NCBI GenBank assembly: GCA_036675345.1
Contig: JAKFFE010000018.1
Coordinates: forward strand, 124,001-188,000
DNA from: JALYOC01 sp036675345
Lineage (GTDB): Bacteria > Myxococcota > Myxococcia > Myxococcales > Myxococcaceae
Reading direction: 5' to 3'
Length of the DNA: 64,000 nt
The notes under the pieces are model-generated. The model did not search any database, was not told the origin of the DNA, and saw only the letters and a list, made by a program, of their open reading frames with translations. Position 1 is the stretch's first letter. The number at the start of each line of letters is the position of its first letter. Below, in pieces: positions 40,901-48,559 of this stretch. Position numbers and translations under genes: made by a program.

Positions 40901-42400
40901 CACACCGGCGACCTGGGCCGCATCGACGCGGACGGGCGGCTGTACCTGGTGGGCCGGCAGAAGGACGTGATCATCGACGCCAACGGGAAGAACGTGTACC
41001 CGGACGAGCTGGAGGAGCTGTACGCCCGACATGATCACGTCAAGGAGCTGTCGATCGTCGGGCTGCCGGACGAGGCGGGCGGGGAGAAGGTGGCCTGCCT
41101 GTGCGTGCCTGACTACAAGGACCGGCCCCGGGACGAGGTCCGCCGCGAGCTGGAGGACCACTTCCGCCAGACCTCGCTGGAGATGCCCTTCTACCGTCGG
41201 GTGAAGGTGCTGCGGTTCTGGGACGCGGACCTCCCCAAGACCTCCACCCGCAAGGTGAAGCGCAAGGTGGTGGTGGACGAACTCAAGCGCCTGGAGCGGG
41301 TGGCGCAGTCCGGCGAGAAGCTGCGGGAGAAGGCCCACGCCGCGACCGGCGGGGTAGCGGACTGGCTGTACCCGCTGGTGGCGGAGGTGGTGCAGCGTCC
41401 GGTGTCCGAGGTCCGTCCGGAGGCCAACCTGGTCTCCGATCTGGGCTTCGACTCGCTGATGCTCAACGAGCTGTCGGTGGCCCTGGAGCAGGCGGGCGTG
41501 CCGCTGCCGGCCACCAGCGATCTGACCGCGGTGCAGACGGTGGAGGACCTGCGCAAGCTGATCTCCGCGTCCGGCCGCCGCGCGGTCACCGAGGCCAAGA
41601 TCAAGGAACTGCGCGAGGGCGGCGAGTCCGCCGACAAGCAGGACGAGGAGATCCCCGTCCCGGAGGCAGTCTCCAACCTGGGCCGGCAGCTGATCTCCTT
41701 TGGTCAGCGGGTGCTGTTCGGGGGGATGTTCGACGTCAAGGTGACCGGGCGGACCTTCGTCCCCGCCAACCGGAACTTCCTGGTGATCGCCAACCACTCC
41801 AGCCACCTGGACATGGGGCTGGTGAAGACCACCCTGGGCGAACAGGGGGAGAAGCTGACCACCCTGGCCGCGCGCGACTACTTCTTCGACACCCCGCTCA
41901 AGCGGGCCTACTTCGAGAACTTCACCAACCTGATCCCGATGGACCGCGAGGGGTCCCTGCGCGAGTCGCTGCGGATGGCGGGAGAGGCGCTGCGTCAGGG
42001 CTTCAATCTGCTGATCTTCCCCGAGGGGACCCGATCCCTGACCGGCGAGCTGGGCGAGTTCTACCCCACCCTCGGCTTCCTGGCCCTCACCCACAAGGTG
42101 GACGTGCTGCCGATGTACCTGGAGGGGACCTATGACGCGCTCCCCAAGGGCTCGGTGTTCCCCAAGCAGAAGGAGCTGGCGGTGCGGATTGGCCCCGCGC
42201 TGGAGTACGACCAGCTTCGGGCCCAGACCCAGGGGATGTCCCGCTCGGACAGCTACCGCTACGCCACCCGGTTGGCGGAGCACGCGGTCAAGGCGCTGCG
42301 CGACCACCAGACGTTCTCCCTCAGCCCGGGCGGTCCCCCGCCCCCGCCGGTGGAGCCCCCCACCCGAACCCGCAAGAGCAGCGAAGGGAAGGACCTGTGA
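37982..42400 (+). CDS. elbD: ElbD-like multifunctional enzyme: acyl-CoA reductase, AMP ligase, carrier, acyltransferase
   Basis: A 1472-residue fusion. Residues ~15-460 are a fatty-acyl-CoA-reductase/NAD-binding-4 domain (GATGFVGK near 19; TYTYTKSLGEQ near 275). Residues ~550-1110 are an acyl-CoA/AMP ligase (FTSGTTGQPKGVMLTHRN near 722; GYGLTEAAPV near 899; TGDLGRID near 974). Residues ~1120-1190 are a phosphopantetheine carrier with SDLGFDSLMLNEL. Residues ~1245-1440 are a PlsC-type acyltransferase (NHSSHLD near 1270; FPEGTRS near 1345). This is the architecture of M. xanthus ElbD, reported to make ether lipids. AAGGGGG precedes the ATG. The following dehydrogenase overlaps it by 4 bases. 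Confidence 0.88.
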   Translation: MAEFNVTQILTGKRILFSGATGFVGKVSLSMLLHRYGDVLDKIYVLVRKGSAVSAEHRFHEKIVTSEPFQPIRDRLGEEGATAYYHQKFVVLDGDITDPWMGLTDEQVKELKGKVDVVVNCAGLVSFNPSLEVGLNVNTYGVQNTVATCLEWDVPLVHMSTAFVAGSKSGLIFEDEEVVGYFPKKDELDPRDFSLEQELEDAKKIVARLREQADDKALTSTFRKRALDRLTAEGRDPEDEKTLRLAVGRERKLWLTTQLVEAGMERARHWGWPNTYTYTKSLGEQVMAKTPGLRYAIVRPSVVESALRFPFPGWNEGFTTSAPLAFAGLKGQRQIPAGFKSILDIIPVDMVAGSLIAITARQLVVSERRVYQQATGDSMPFIAARSVELVGLYRRKFFRNKTSGSKLWNEVKSRIEPVAVSNTLFQSTSAPFFLRGAKKIKEVIDEVKPTWGAPSLTAFLEKTQDKLTDVEEQATSLTMLIDLFLPFIWENRFVYRCDNTRSLYENMAPEDRAKIPWDPDKLDWREYFLKVHLPGLEKWVFPGLEEETQRRKVIHAHRDLLELFEASVENYRHRVAFRMWEGEREERFTYGQVDRYAARVASYLLKAGVKQGERVILLSENRPEWGISYFGILRAGATVVPVDPALSEAEVLNIARRSEAKICLVSEQAHTEHPGLAQLLENEKLACRIDSLAQAMAGDTSFPDQIGPVRKMASADEVASLIFTSGTTGQPKGVMLTHRNFASLIAKLAGAFDLGVGDGLLSVLPLHHTFEFAAGFLTPFQQGAEITYIDDLTADRLGEVFETGRITAMIGVPALWQLLHRKITQELAERPPVVEQAIEALMSTNAELRNRSGVNLGKLLFWPIHRKFGGHMRFLVSGGSALPDDVHKAFHAFGFNIAEGYGLTEAAPVLSVQEAGNKRLPGSVGKALPGIEIKIANPDNNGIGEVIAKGPNVMAGYFGDRAATEAVIKDGFLHTGDLGRIDADGRLYLVGRQKDVIIDANGKNVYPDELEELYARHDHVKELSIVGLPDEAGGEKVACLCVPDYKDRPRDEVRRELEDHFRQTSLEMPFYRRVKVLRFWDADLPKTSTRKVKRKVVVDELKRLERVAQSGEKLREKAHAATGGVADWLYPLVAEVVQRPVSEVRPEANLVSDLGFDSLMLNELSVALEQAGVPLPATSDLTAVQTVEDLRKLISASGRRAVTEAKIKELREGGESADKQDEEIPVPEAVSNLGRQLISFGQRVLFGGMFDVKVTGRTFVPANRNFLVIANHSSHLDMGLVKTTLGEQGEKLTTLAARDYFFDTPLKRAYFENFTNLIPMDREGSLRESLRMAGEALRQGFNLLIFPEGTRSLTGELGEFYPTLGFLALTHKVDVLPMYLEGTYDALPKGSVFPKQKELAVRIGPALEYDQLRAQTQGMSRSDSYRYATRLAEHAVKALRDHQTFSLSPGGPPPPPVEPPTRTRKSSEGKDL

Positions 42401-43428
42401 AGCTCCTCGTCACTGGCGCCACCGGCTTTCTGGGCGCCGCCCTGATCCCGAAGCTGCTGAAGGCCGGACACCAGGTGCGGATGATCTCCCGCGCCGTCCC
42501 CACCCAGCCGGAGCTGCAGGGCGCCGAGCATGTGCAGGGCGACCTGCTCCACCCGGAGACCGTGCAGCGCGCGATGCAGGGGGTGGAGGGGCTGTACCAC
42601 CTGGCCGGGCTGGTGGACTTCGATCCCCAGGACGGCGGGCGGCAGATGTACCGGCTGCACTGCGACGCCACCCGGGAGGTGCTCAAGGCGGCGCGGGAGG
42701 CCAAGGTGAAGCGGGTGGTGCTGGCCTCCACCTCCGGCGCGGTGGCCGTCTCCAAGGAGGAGCGGGTGGGCACCGAGGCGGACGACTATCCGATCACCGT
42801 GGTCGGCCAGTGGCCCTACTACCTCTCCAAGATCTACGAGGAGAAGCTGGCGCTGGAGTTCTGCAAGCAGCACGCGATCCCGCTGGTGGTGTGCAACCCC
42901 TCCCTGCTGCTGGGCCCGGGGGACGAGCGGCTCTCCTCCTCGTTCACGGTGGTGAAGTTCCTCAACGGGGACCTGCCCGGGGTGCCCAACGGGGGGATCT
43001 CCTTCGTGGACGTGCGCGACGCGGCGGACGCCTTCGTCCAGGCGCTGACCCGGGGTGAGGTCTACGGCCGGCACCTGATGGGGGTGAACATGACCATGCG
43101 CGAGTTCCTGGAGCGGCTTTCCCGGATCAGCGGCGTGGCGATGCCTCCCCTGCGGCTGCCCAAGCAGGGCAACATCCTGGGGGCGCGGCTGCTGGAGAAG
43201 CTGGCCAGGTTCCGCGGGGTGGAGCCGGGGATCGATTCGCGCACCGTGGAGATCAGCGAACACTTCTTCTGGCTGGACGCCTCCAAGGCCGAGCGCGAGC
43301 TGGGCTTCACCGCCCGCGATCCCCAGGAGACCCTCTTCGACACCGTGCAGTACATCCTGGGCCGGATGGCGCCCGGCAGCCTGCCCGGGACCCGCGGCCG
43401 GCTGGAGGAGCTGCGCCGGGGGACCTGA
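42397..43428 (+). CDS. Extended SDR NAD(P)-dependent dehydrogenase/epimerase
   Basis: A 343-residue Rossmann enzyme with MKLLVTGATGFLGAALIPKLL (nucleotide-binding glycines at residues 7-13), the stretch VEGLYHLAGLVDF, a Ser/Thr cluster VVLASTSGAVAVS and YYLSKIYEEKLAL, where Tyr-x3-Lys is the catalytic pair. Relatives include dihydroflavonol-reductase-like and hopanoid-associated (HpnA-type) dehydrogenases, so a lipid or ketone substrate is likely. The GTG start forms a GTGA overlap with the ElbD-like stop, so both are made together and probably serve the same lipid pathway. Confidence 0.85.
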   Translation: MKLLVTGATGFLGAALIPKLLKAGHQVRMISRAVPTQPELQGAEHVQGDLLHPETVQRAMQGVEGLYHLAGLVDFDPQDGGRQMYRLHCDATREVLKAAREAKVKRVVLASTSGAVAVSKEERVGTEADDYPITVVGQWPYYLSKIYEEKLALEFCKQHAIPLVVCNPSLLLGPGDERLSSSFTVVKFLNGDLPGVPNGGISFVDVRDAADAFVQALTRGEVYGRHLMGVNMTMREFLERLSRISGVAMPPLRLPKQGNILGARLLEKLARFRGVEPGIDSRTVEISEHFFWLDASKAERELGFTARDPQETLFDTVQYILGRMAPGSLPGTRGRLEELRRGT

Positions 43429-43494
43429 GCCTTCTTCCGGTCACAGGGGCTGCGTGGTTGGCTCTGTCCCCACTTTTTGAAGGGGGCAGGGACA

Positions 43495-44379
43495 ATGCGG
43501 AGCTCGTGGTGGGCAGTGGTGGTGGCTGCGCTGGCGGCACCCGGGGCCGCGTCGGCGCAGGGCGACGACCTGGCGGGGGTGGAGATCAAGGTGATCCCCG
43601 TCTCCAAGACCCTGTTCCTGCTGGAGGGCGCGGGCGGAAACATCGGCGTCTCCGCGGGGGAGGATGGGATCCTGATCGTGGACGATCAGCTCGCCCCCCT
43701 GGCGCCCAGGATCAAGGCGGCGCTGAAGGGGATCGTGGACCGGCCGGTCCGCTTCGTCCTCAACACCCACTTCCATCATGACCACACCGGGGGCAACCCG
43801 GCCTTCGCCGAAGGGGGGGCGGAGGTGATCGCCCACCACAACGTCCGCCAGCGACTGGCGGCGGCGCGAAAGGAGGCGGGCACCCCGGTGTCGATCCTCC
43901 CGGTGCTGACCTTCGGGGACTCGCTGAGCGTGCACTTCAACGGCGAGGAGATCCGCGCCCTGCACACCCCCCGGGGCCACACCGACGGGGATGCGATCAT
44001 CTACTTTGTGGGCTCCCGGGTGGTGCACCTGGGAGACCAGCTGTTCTCCGGCCGTTTCCCGTACATCGACCAGGACAGCGGCGGCTCGGTCTCCGGATCG
44101 ATCGCCAACCTGGAGCGGGTCCTGCGGGAGCTGCCCGCCGACACCCGGGTGATGTCCGGGCACAGCCCGCTGGGGACCCTGGACCAGGTGCGGGAAGCGC
44201 TGAAGCTGCTGAAGGAGACCCGGGCGGTGGTGGCCGCCGCGGTGAAAAAGGGCCGGACCCTGGAACAGCTCAAGTCGGCCAAGGTGCTGGCCAGGTGGGA
44301 TCGCTACGCCTGGGACTTCGTCTCCGCGGACGCCTGGCTGGAGACGCTGTACCGGGACGTCCAGGGTCCCCGGCGCTGA
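43495..44379 (+). CDS. Metallo-beta-lactamase-fold hydrolase, exported
   Basis: A 294-residue protein with a signal peptide (WWAVVVAALAAPGAASA) and the metallo-hydrolase motif NTHFHHDHTGGN (His-x-His-x-Asp-His), followed by HTPRGHTDGDAII and the third zinc site HLGDQLFSG and GHSPLG. Such periplasmic MBL-fold enzymes with a quinoprotein-relay-like arrangement are common; the substrate is unknown. The start ATG 43495 has AGGGGGCAGGG upstream; an upstream in-frame TTG is less likely. It follows the dehydrogenase after 66 bases. Confidence 0.85.
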   Translation: MRSSWWAVVVAALAAPGAASAQGDDLAGVEIKVIPVSKTLFLLEGAGGNIGVSAGEDGILIVDDQLAPLAPRIKAALKGIVDRPVRFVLNTHFHHDHTGGNPAFAEGGAEVIAHHNVRQRLAAARKEAGTPVSILPVLTFGDSLSVHFNGEEIRALHTPRGHTDGDAIIYFVGSRVVHLGDQLFSGRFPYIDQDSGGSVSGSIANLERVLRELPADTRVMSGHSPLGTLDQVREALKLLKETRAVVAAAVKKGRTLEQLKSAKVLARWDRYAWDFVSADAWLETLYRDVQGPRR

Positions 44380-44602
44380 CCGTCAGCCCAGGGGGGTGCG
44401 GAAACCGGGCCAAGGCCAGGAGGCACGACCAGCGGGTGAAGCAAGGTCGGCCGGAGCACTGAACCCGGCCCAGCGGATCCCCGGCCCTGTCCGCCCAGAG
44501 GACAGAGCGCTGGTCCGAGGAGGCAATGCCGCATCCGCAGGGCAGTCGCCACCTCTGTGGAGCGCGGCACCGGGATGTTCCTGGTGCGCCTGCCTCTGGG
44601 AG

Positions 44603-45835
44603 ATGCCGTTGCCCCCAATCGATCAATCCCAGGCGCTGCGAGGCGCGGCGGAACCCGCCTCCCGGCTGGAGTCCGACGGGCCGCCGGGCCTCAACCAGCT
44701 GCGGGCCCCGGTGGGACGGGAGCAGTTCCTCCAGATCAGCGCCCCCTCGCTCCGGGTCTCCGAGGTCCGGGACTGGGCGGGCTTCGATGCCCTGGCCATC
44801 GAATGGGAACATCTCCTGTCCGGCCTGGAGCACGAGGTGTTCGCCCGCCCGGAGTTCATGGGGGCCTGGCTGAGGACCTTTGCCGCCCAGAGCCCGCTGC
44901 GGGTGCTGGTGGCCCGGGAGGAGGACGGCTCCCTCTCCGCGGTGCTCCCGCTGGTGGAGACCCGCTGTCCGGAGTTCGGGGTGCGCGCCCTGCACTCCGC
45001 TGCCAACGTCCACTCCAGCCGCTTCGATCTGGTGGCCAAGCACCCCGGCGCGGCGGCCACCGCCTTCATCGAACATCTGGCCCTGGACCCCGGCTGGCAG
45101 GTGCTGCGGCTGATGCACGTCCCCGACGGCGCGGCGGCCTGGAACCTGCTGCGGGCCGCCGAGGCCGCCCACTTCCCGGTGGGGACCTGGACCTCCCACC
45201 GCTCCCGCTATCTGCAATTGCCCCCCACGGTGGAGGAGCTGCGCGGGCGGTTGAGCAAGAACCTCACCTCCGGGCTGCGCCGCCGCCGCCGCCGCCTGCT
45301 GGAGACCGGCGCGGTCAGCCTGGAGCTGTTCACCCACGGCCCGGAGCTGGAGGCCCGACTGGAGGAGCTGTTCTCGGTGGAGGCCAGCGGCTGGAAGGGG
45401 CGGGAGGGGACCGCCATCCTCCAGGATGAGCAGACCCGCCGGTTCTACCGGGAGGTGGCGCACGCCGCGGCCCGGGCCGGCTACCTGACCTTGTACTTCC
45501 TGCGCCTGGACGGGCGGGCGATCGCCGCGGATCTGGCCTTCACCTACCGGGGCCGGTTCCTGTCCTTGAAGTTCGGCTACGACGAGCAGTTCGCCCGCTT
45601 CAGCCCCGGCCAGCTGCTGACCGAGGACGAGCTGCACGAAGGCATCGGCTCGGGGTTGCAGGAGTTCGATCTGCTGGGGGACGACGCTCCCTGGAAGGAG
45701 GCGTGGGCGGACCAGACCCGGCCCCACCACTGGCTGTACGTCTTCCCCCGGACCCGGACCGGGCGGGCGCTGTGCTCGGCCAAGTTCAAGCTGGCGCCGC
45801 GGCTCAAGCGGCTGTTGGGGCGCGGCGGCCCCTAG
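44603..45835 (+). CDS. CelD/FemX-like GNAT acetyltransferase
   Basis: A 410-residue cytosolic protein of the BcsL/CelD type (Acetyltransf_6). Typical wording is FDALAIEWEHLLSG, RFDLVAKHPGA, NLTSGLRRRRRRLLETG, EASGWKGREGTAIL, FYREVAHAAARAGYLTLYFLRLDGRAIAADLAF and EFDLLGDDAPWKEAWA. These enzymes acylate polysaccharides or cell-wall parts, often beside cellulose or exopolysaccharide genes, but none is adjacent. ATG 44603 is adopted without a convincing ribosome-binding site; a strong one (GAGGAGG, 44516-44522) lies before an out-of-frame ATG at 44526. Its stop TAG overlaps the TAG of the convergent kinase within the palindrome CTAG. Confidence 0.8.
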   Translation: MPLPPIDQSQALRGAAEPASRLESDGPPGLNQLRAPVGREQFLQISAPSLRVSEVRDWAGFDALAIEWEHLLSGLEHEVFARPEFMGAWLRTFAAQSPLRVLVAREEDGSLSAVLPLVETRCPEFGVRALHSAANVHSSRFDLVAKHPGAAATAFIEHLALDPGWQVLRLMHVPDGAAAWNLLRAAEAAHFPVGTWTSHRSRYLQLPPTVEELRGRLSKNLTSGLRRRRRRLLETGAVSLELFTHGPELEARLEELFSVEASGWKGREGTAILQDEQTRRFYREVAHAAARAGYLTLYFLRLDGRAIAADLAFTYRGRFLSLKFGYDEQFARFSPGQLLTEDELHEGIGSGLQEFDLLGDDAPWKEAWADQTRPHHWLYVFPRTRTGRALCSAKFKLAPRLKRLLGRGGP

Positions 45836-47415
45836 CCGGCGGAGCGGACCACCTCGGCCAGCGCGCGGGAGAGCTCGGCGGCATCGAAGGGCTTGGGGAG
45901 GAACCCCCGCACCCCGGCGTCCAGCAGCAGCTGCACCTCCTCGTTGAGCGCCGAGCCGGTCATCAGCACCACCGGGAGGTTGGGGGCCAGATCCCGCAGC
46001 GCCAGGTAGGTCTCCCGCCCGGACATCCCGGGCATCGCCAGGTCCAGCAGGATGCCGACCAGGGACTCTCCGCGCTCCCGCACCAGCTCCAGGGCCCGCT
46101 CTCCGGAGGAGACGGTGAGCACCTCGTAGCCCAGGGAGCGCAGGGCCACCGCGGTGGTGCGCAGCAGCAGCGGTTCGTCGTCCACCAGCAGCAGGGTCCC
46201 CGAGCCGCGGATCAGCGCCCGGGGCCGCGAGGGCGGGTCGTCGGCCACCACCGCCTCCGAGGCCGGGAGATGGACCCGCATCACGGTTCCCTCCGGGCCG
46301 GTGGAGGCCACGTCCGCCAGGCCGCCATGGCTGTGGGCGATGCCGTAGACGGTGGCCAACCCCAGCCCGGTCCCCTTCACCGGGCCGCTGGTCTTGGTGG
46401 TCACGTAGGGTTCGAACAGCCGGCCCCGGACCGCCGGATCGATCCCTCCCCCGGTGTCCGCCACCTCCAGCACCAGGTACTTGCCCGGCTTGAGCACCGG
46501 GTGCTCCTCCGGCGCCACGGTGCGGTTGTAGGTGCGCAGCTCGATCCGTCCCTGACCGGGGATCGCGTCCCGGGCGTTGATCAACAGGTTCATCAGCACC
46601 TGCTCCAGCTGGCCCGCGTCCCCCTCGATGGTCCCCGGCAGCGCCTGCAGGGACAGCTCTACCCGCAGCCGGGCGCCGAAGGTCCGGCGGGCCAGGGACA
46701 CCGCCTGGGCGGCGATGGAGTTGACGCTGACAGTCTGGGAGAGGTTCTTGCCCCGCCGCGCCGCGCCCAGCAGGGACCGGGTCAGGGAGGAGGCGCTGTC
46801 CGCCACCTCCTCCAGATGCCGGGTCAGCTCCAGCCGCACCGGATCCTGCTCGTTCTGCCGCAGCTGGGAGGCCACCAGCTTCACCACTGCCAGCAGGTTG
46901 TTGAAGTCGTGGGCCACCCCACCGGCCAACTGGCCGATGGAGTCCAGCTTCTGGGCGATCTCCAGCTGCCGCTCCTGCTCCTGGCGCTTCCCGTCCGCCT
47001 CCACCTCGCGGGTCTTGTCGGTGAAGGCCTCCACCACGTACCGGACCTGTCCCTGGTCATCCAGGATCGGGCTGGCGAACACCCGCAGGAAGGTGCGCTG
47101 CCCGTCATGGCGGTGGATCACCAAATCCTCGATCACCACCGGCCCCTGGGCCCGCATCACCCGCTCGAAGGGCATCTGGCCCTCCGGGTAGGGTTCGCCG
47201 TTGGCCAGGTGCACCCCGTAGGGGCCGACATAGTTCCCCCGGGTGGCGTCCGCGGGCGGAGTGATCCCCAGGATCTCCTCGAACTTGCGGTTGACGTACA
47301 CCGCCTCCCCGGAGGGGGCGCTGCCGACCCAGATCGCCACCGGGAGCGCGTCGGCGAACAGGGCGATCTGCTGGAGCTGCTGGAGGCTGCGATCCATGGG
47401 TGCAATCTGGATCAT
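45832..47415 (-). CDS. Hybrid histidine kinase (PAS, kinase, receiver)
   Basis: A 527-residue cytosolic protein. Residues ~8-150 are a PAS sensory domain (ALPVAIWVGSAPSGEAVYVNRKFEEILG). A coiled-coil linker leads to the kinase core with IGQLAGGVAHDFNNLLAVVKL (phosphorylated His), MNLLINARDAIPGQG (N box), DTGGGI and GTGLGLATVYGIAHSHGG (G boxes). The last ~120 residues are a receiver with LLLVDDEPLLL and phospho-Asp in GILLDLAMPGMSG, plus FLPKPFDA. No membrane helix is seen. ATG 47415 is preferred; ATG 47397 is possible. The linked output is not apparent here. Confidence 0.93.
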   Translation of the reverse strand: MIQIAPMDRSLQQLQQIALFADALPVAIWVGSAPSGEAVYVNRKFEEILGITPPADATRGNYVGPYGVHLANGEPYPEGQMPFERVMRAQGPVVIEDLVIHRHDGQRTFLRVFASPILDDQGQVRYVVEAFTDKTREVEADGKRQEQERQLEIAQKLDSIGQLAGGVAHDFNNLLAVVKLVASQLRQNEQDPVRLELTRHLEEVADSASSLTRSLLGAARRGKNLSQTVSVNSIAAQAVSLARRTFGARLRVELSLQALPGTIEGDAGQLEQVLMNLLINARDAIPGQGRIELRTYNRTVAPEEHPVLKPGKYLVLEVADTGGGIDPAVRGRLFEPYVTTKTSGPVKGTGLGLATVYGIAHSHGGLADVASTGPEGTVMRVHLPASEAVVADDPPSRPRALIRGSGTLLLVDDEPLLLRTTAVALRSLGYEVLTVSSGERALELVRERGESLVGILLDLAMPGMSGRETYLALRDLAPNLPVVLMTGSALNEEVQLLLDAGVRGFLPKPFDAAELSRALAEVVRSAG

Positions 47416-47570
47416 TTCCAGCGATCGCGCAGCAGGGACCCGTCCGCCCAGATGGCAGGCGGGGGCGCGGTCCCTCCACCGCCTGCGCACGCGCTTTACG
47501 AGGGCAGCGGGACCGCCCGCCCGGTCTGCTTCCAATCAGGCGAAAGCCGAACCCTCTGCCTTCAAATGAG

Positions 47571-47589
47571 CAGGGTGGCCGGCACCCTG
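47571..47589 (-). terminator. Hairpin downstream of the FHA-GGDEF gene
   Basis: CAGGGTG (47571-47577) and CACCCTG (47583-47589) form a 7-bp stem with a 5-base loop, 30 bases past the stop of the minus-strand gene; ATTTG follows on that strand. Confidence 0.4.
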
Positions 47590-47618
47590 GGGGACATCGA
47601 ACGCCGCAGAGGCGGGGG

Positions 47619-48497
47619 CTACCCGACCACCCGGTTCCGACCTTCCTTCTTCGCCTTGTACAGGTTCGCGTCCGCCACCTTGATGAACTGCAGCGGCTCG
47701 GTCATGTCCCCGGTCATGTCCGCCACCCCCAGGGAGATGGTGACCTGGATCTCCTTGCCCTCGAACTGGAAGGGGTGATCCTCGATCATCTTGCGGATCT
47801 TCTCGGCGAAGCGGCGGGCGTTCTCCGACCCGGCCTCCGGCATCACCACCGCGAACTCTTCGCCGCCGTAGCGGGCCATGCACTCCTCGCGGCGGATGCG
47901 GGGGCGGATCACCCCCGCCAGCTCGCGCAGCACGTAGTCCCCGGCCAGGTGCCCGTTGTTGTCGTTGATCTTCTTGAAGTGATCGATGTCGAACATCACC
48001 AGCGAGAGCGACCGGTTGTAGCGGTGGCACCGGCCCATCTCGCGCTCTATGAACTCCAGGAAGTAGCGCTTGTTGTGGACCTGCGTGAGGCCGTCCACGA
48101 TGGTCAGGAGGTAGATCTCCTCGTAGTACTTGCTCTCGATGTTGTCGCCGGAGAGGAACTTGAAGATCGACCCGCCCACCTTGACCAGATCTCCGGTCCG
48201 CAGCGGGGTCTCTTCCAGCACCTCGGCGTCGTTGAGGTAGGTCCCATTGGTGGAGCCCAGATCGCTGACGAAGGACTTGCCCCCCCGGCTGACGATCTTC
48301 GCGTGCCGCCGCGAGACGTTGTCCAGGTCGACCACGATGTTGTTCTTCACATCGCGGCCAATCGTGAACTCCTCCTCATCGAGGATGTACTTCTTGCCCA
48401 GGCCGGGCCCGTGAATGGAGACCAGACAGCTCTCGCTGCCCGCCGGGACCCGTTCATGGAGCTTGGAGATCTTGGTGACGCGCGTTTCATCCGACAT
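47619..48497 (-). CDS. FHA-GGDEF diguanylate cyclase
   Basis: A 292-residue protein. Residues ~30-110 are a forkhead-associated domain that binds phospho-Thr (FTIGRDVKNNIVVD, VSRRHAKIVSRGG, DLGSTNGTYLND). Residues ~125-290 are a GGDEF domain: TIVDGLTQVHNKRYFLEFIEREM, MFDIDHFKKINDNNGH, MARYGGEEFAVVMPEA, VTISLGVADM. The active-site motif is GGEEF, so c-di-GMP synthesis is expected. The inhibitory I-site is RxxE (RREE before CMARY) instead of RxxD, so product inhibition may be weak. FHA binding suggests control by a Ser/Thr kinase. ATG 48497 lies 62 bases from the divergent lipoprotein gene. Confidence 0.93.
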   Translation of the reverse strand: MSDETRVTKISKLHERVPAGSESCLVSIHGPGLGKKYILDEEEFTIGRDVKNNIVVDLDNVSRRHAKIVSRGGKSFVSDLGSTNGTYLNDAEVLEETPLRTGDLVKVGGSIFKFLSGDNIESKYYEEIYLLTIVDGLTQVHNKRYFLEFIEREMGRCHRYNRSLSLVMFDIDHFKKINDNNGHLAGDYVLRELAGVIRPRIRREECMARYGGEEFAVVMPEAGSENARRFAEKIRKMIEDHPFQFEGKEIQVTISLGVADMTGDMTEPLQFIKVADANLYKAKKEGRNRVVG

Positions 48498-48559
48498 CGC
48501 GGGTCAGAAATATCACGCTTGGGTTCCAGAGTGCAGGCAGGCGAGCTAGTCTGGCCCGG

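Noticed and set aside
36818..42307. A very long minus-strand open frame running through the ElbD-like gene
   Set aside because: It is antisense to a gene with clear reductase, ligase, carrier and acyltransferase motifs; high GC leaves the other strand free of stops. Only the last 192 residues, the PLA2-like gene, have their own start and ribosome-binding site.
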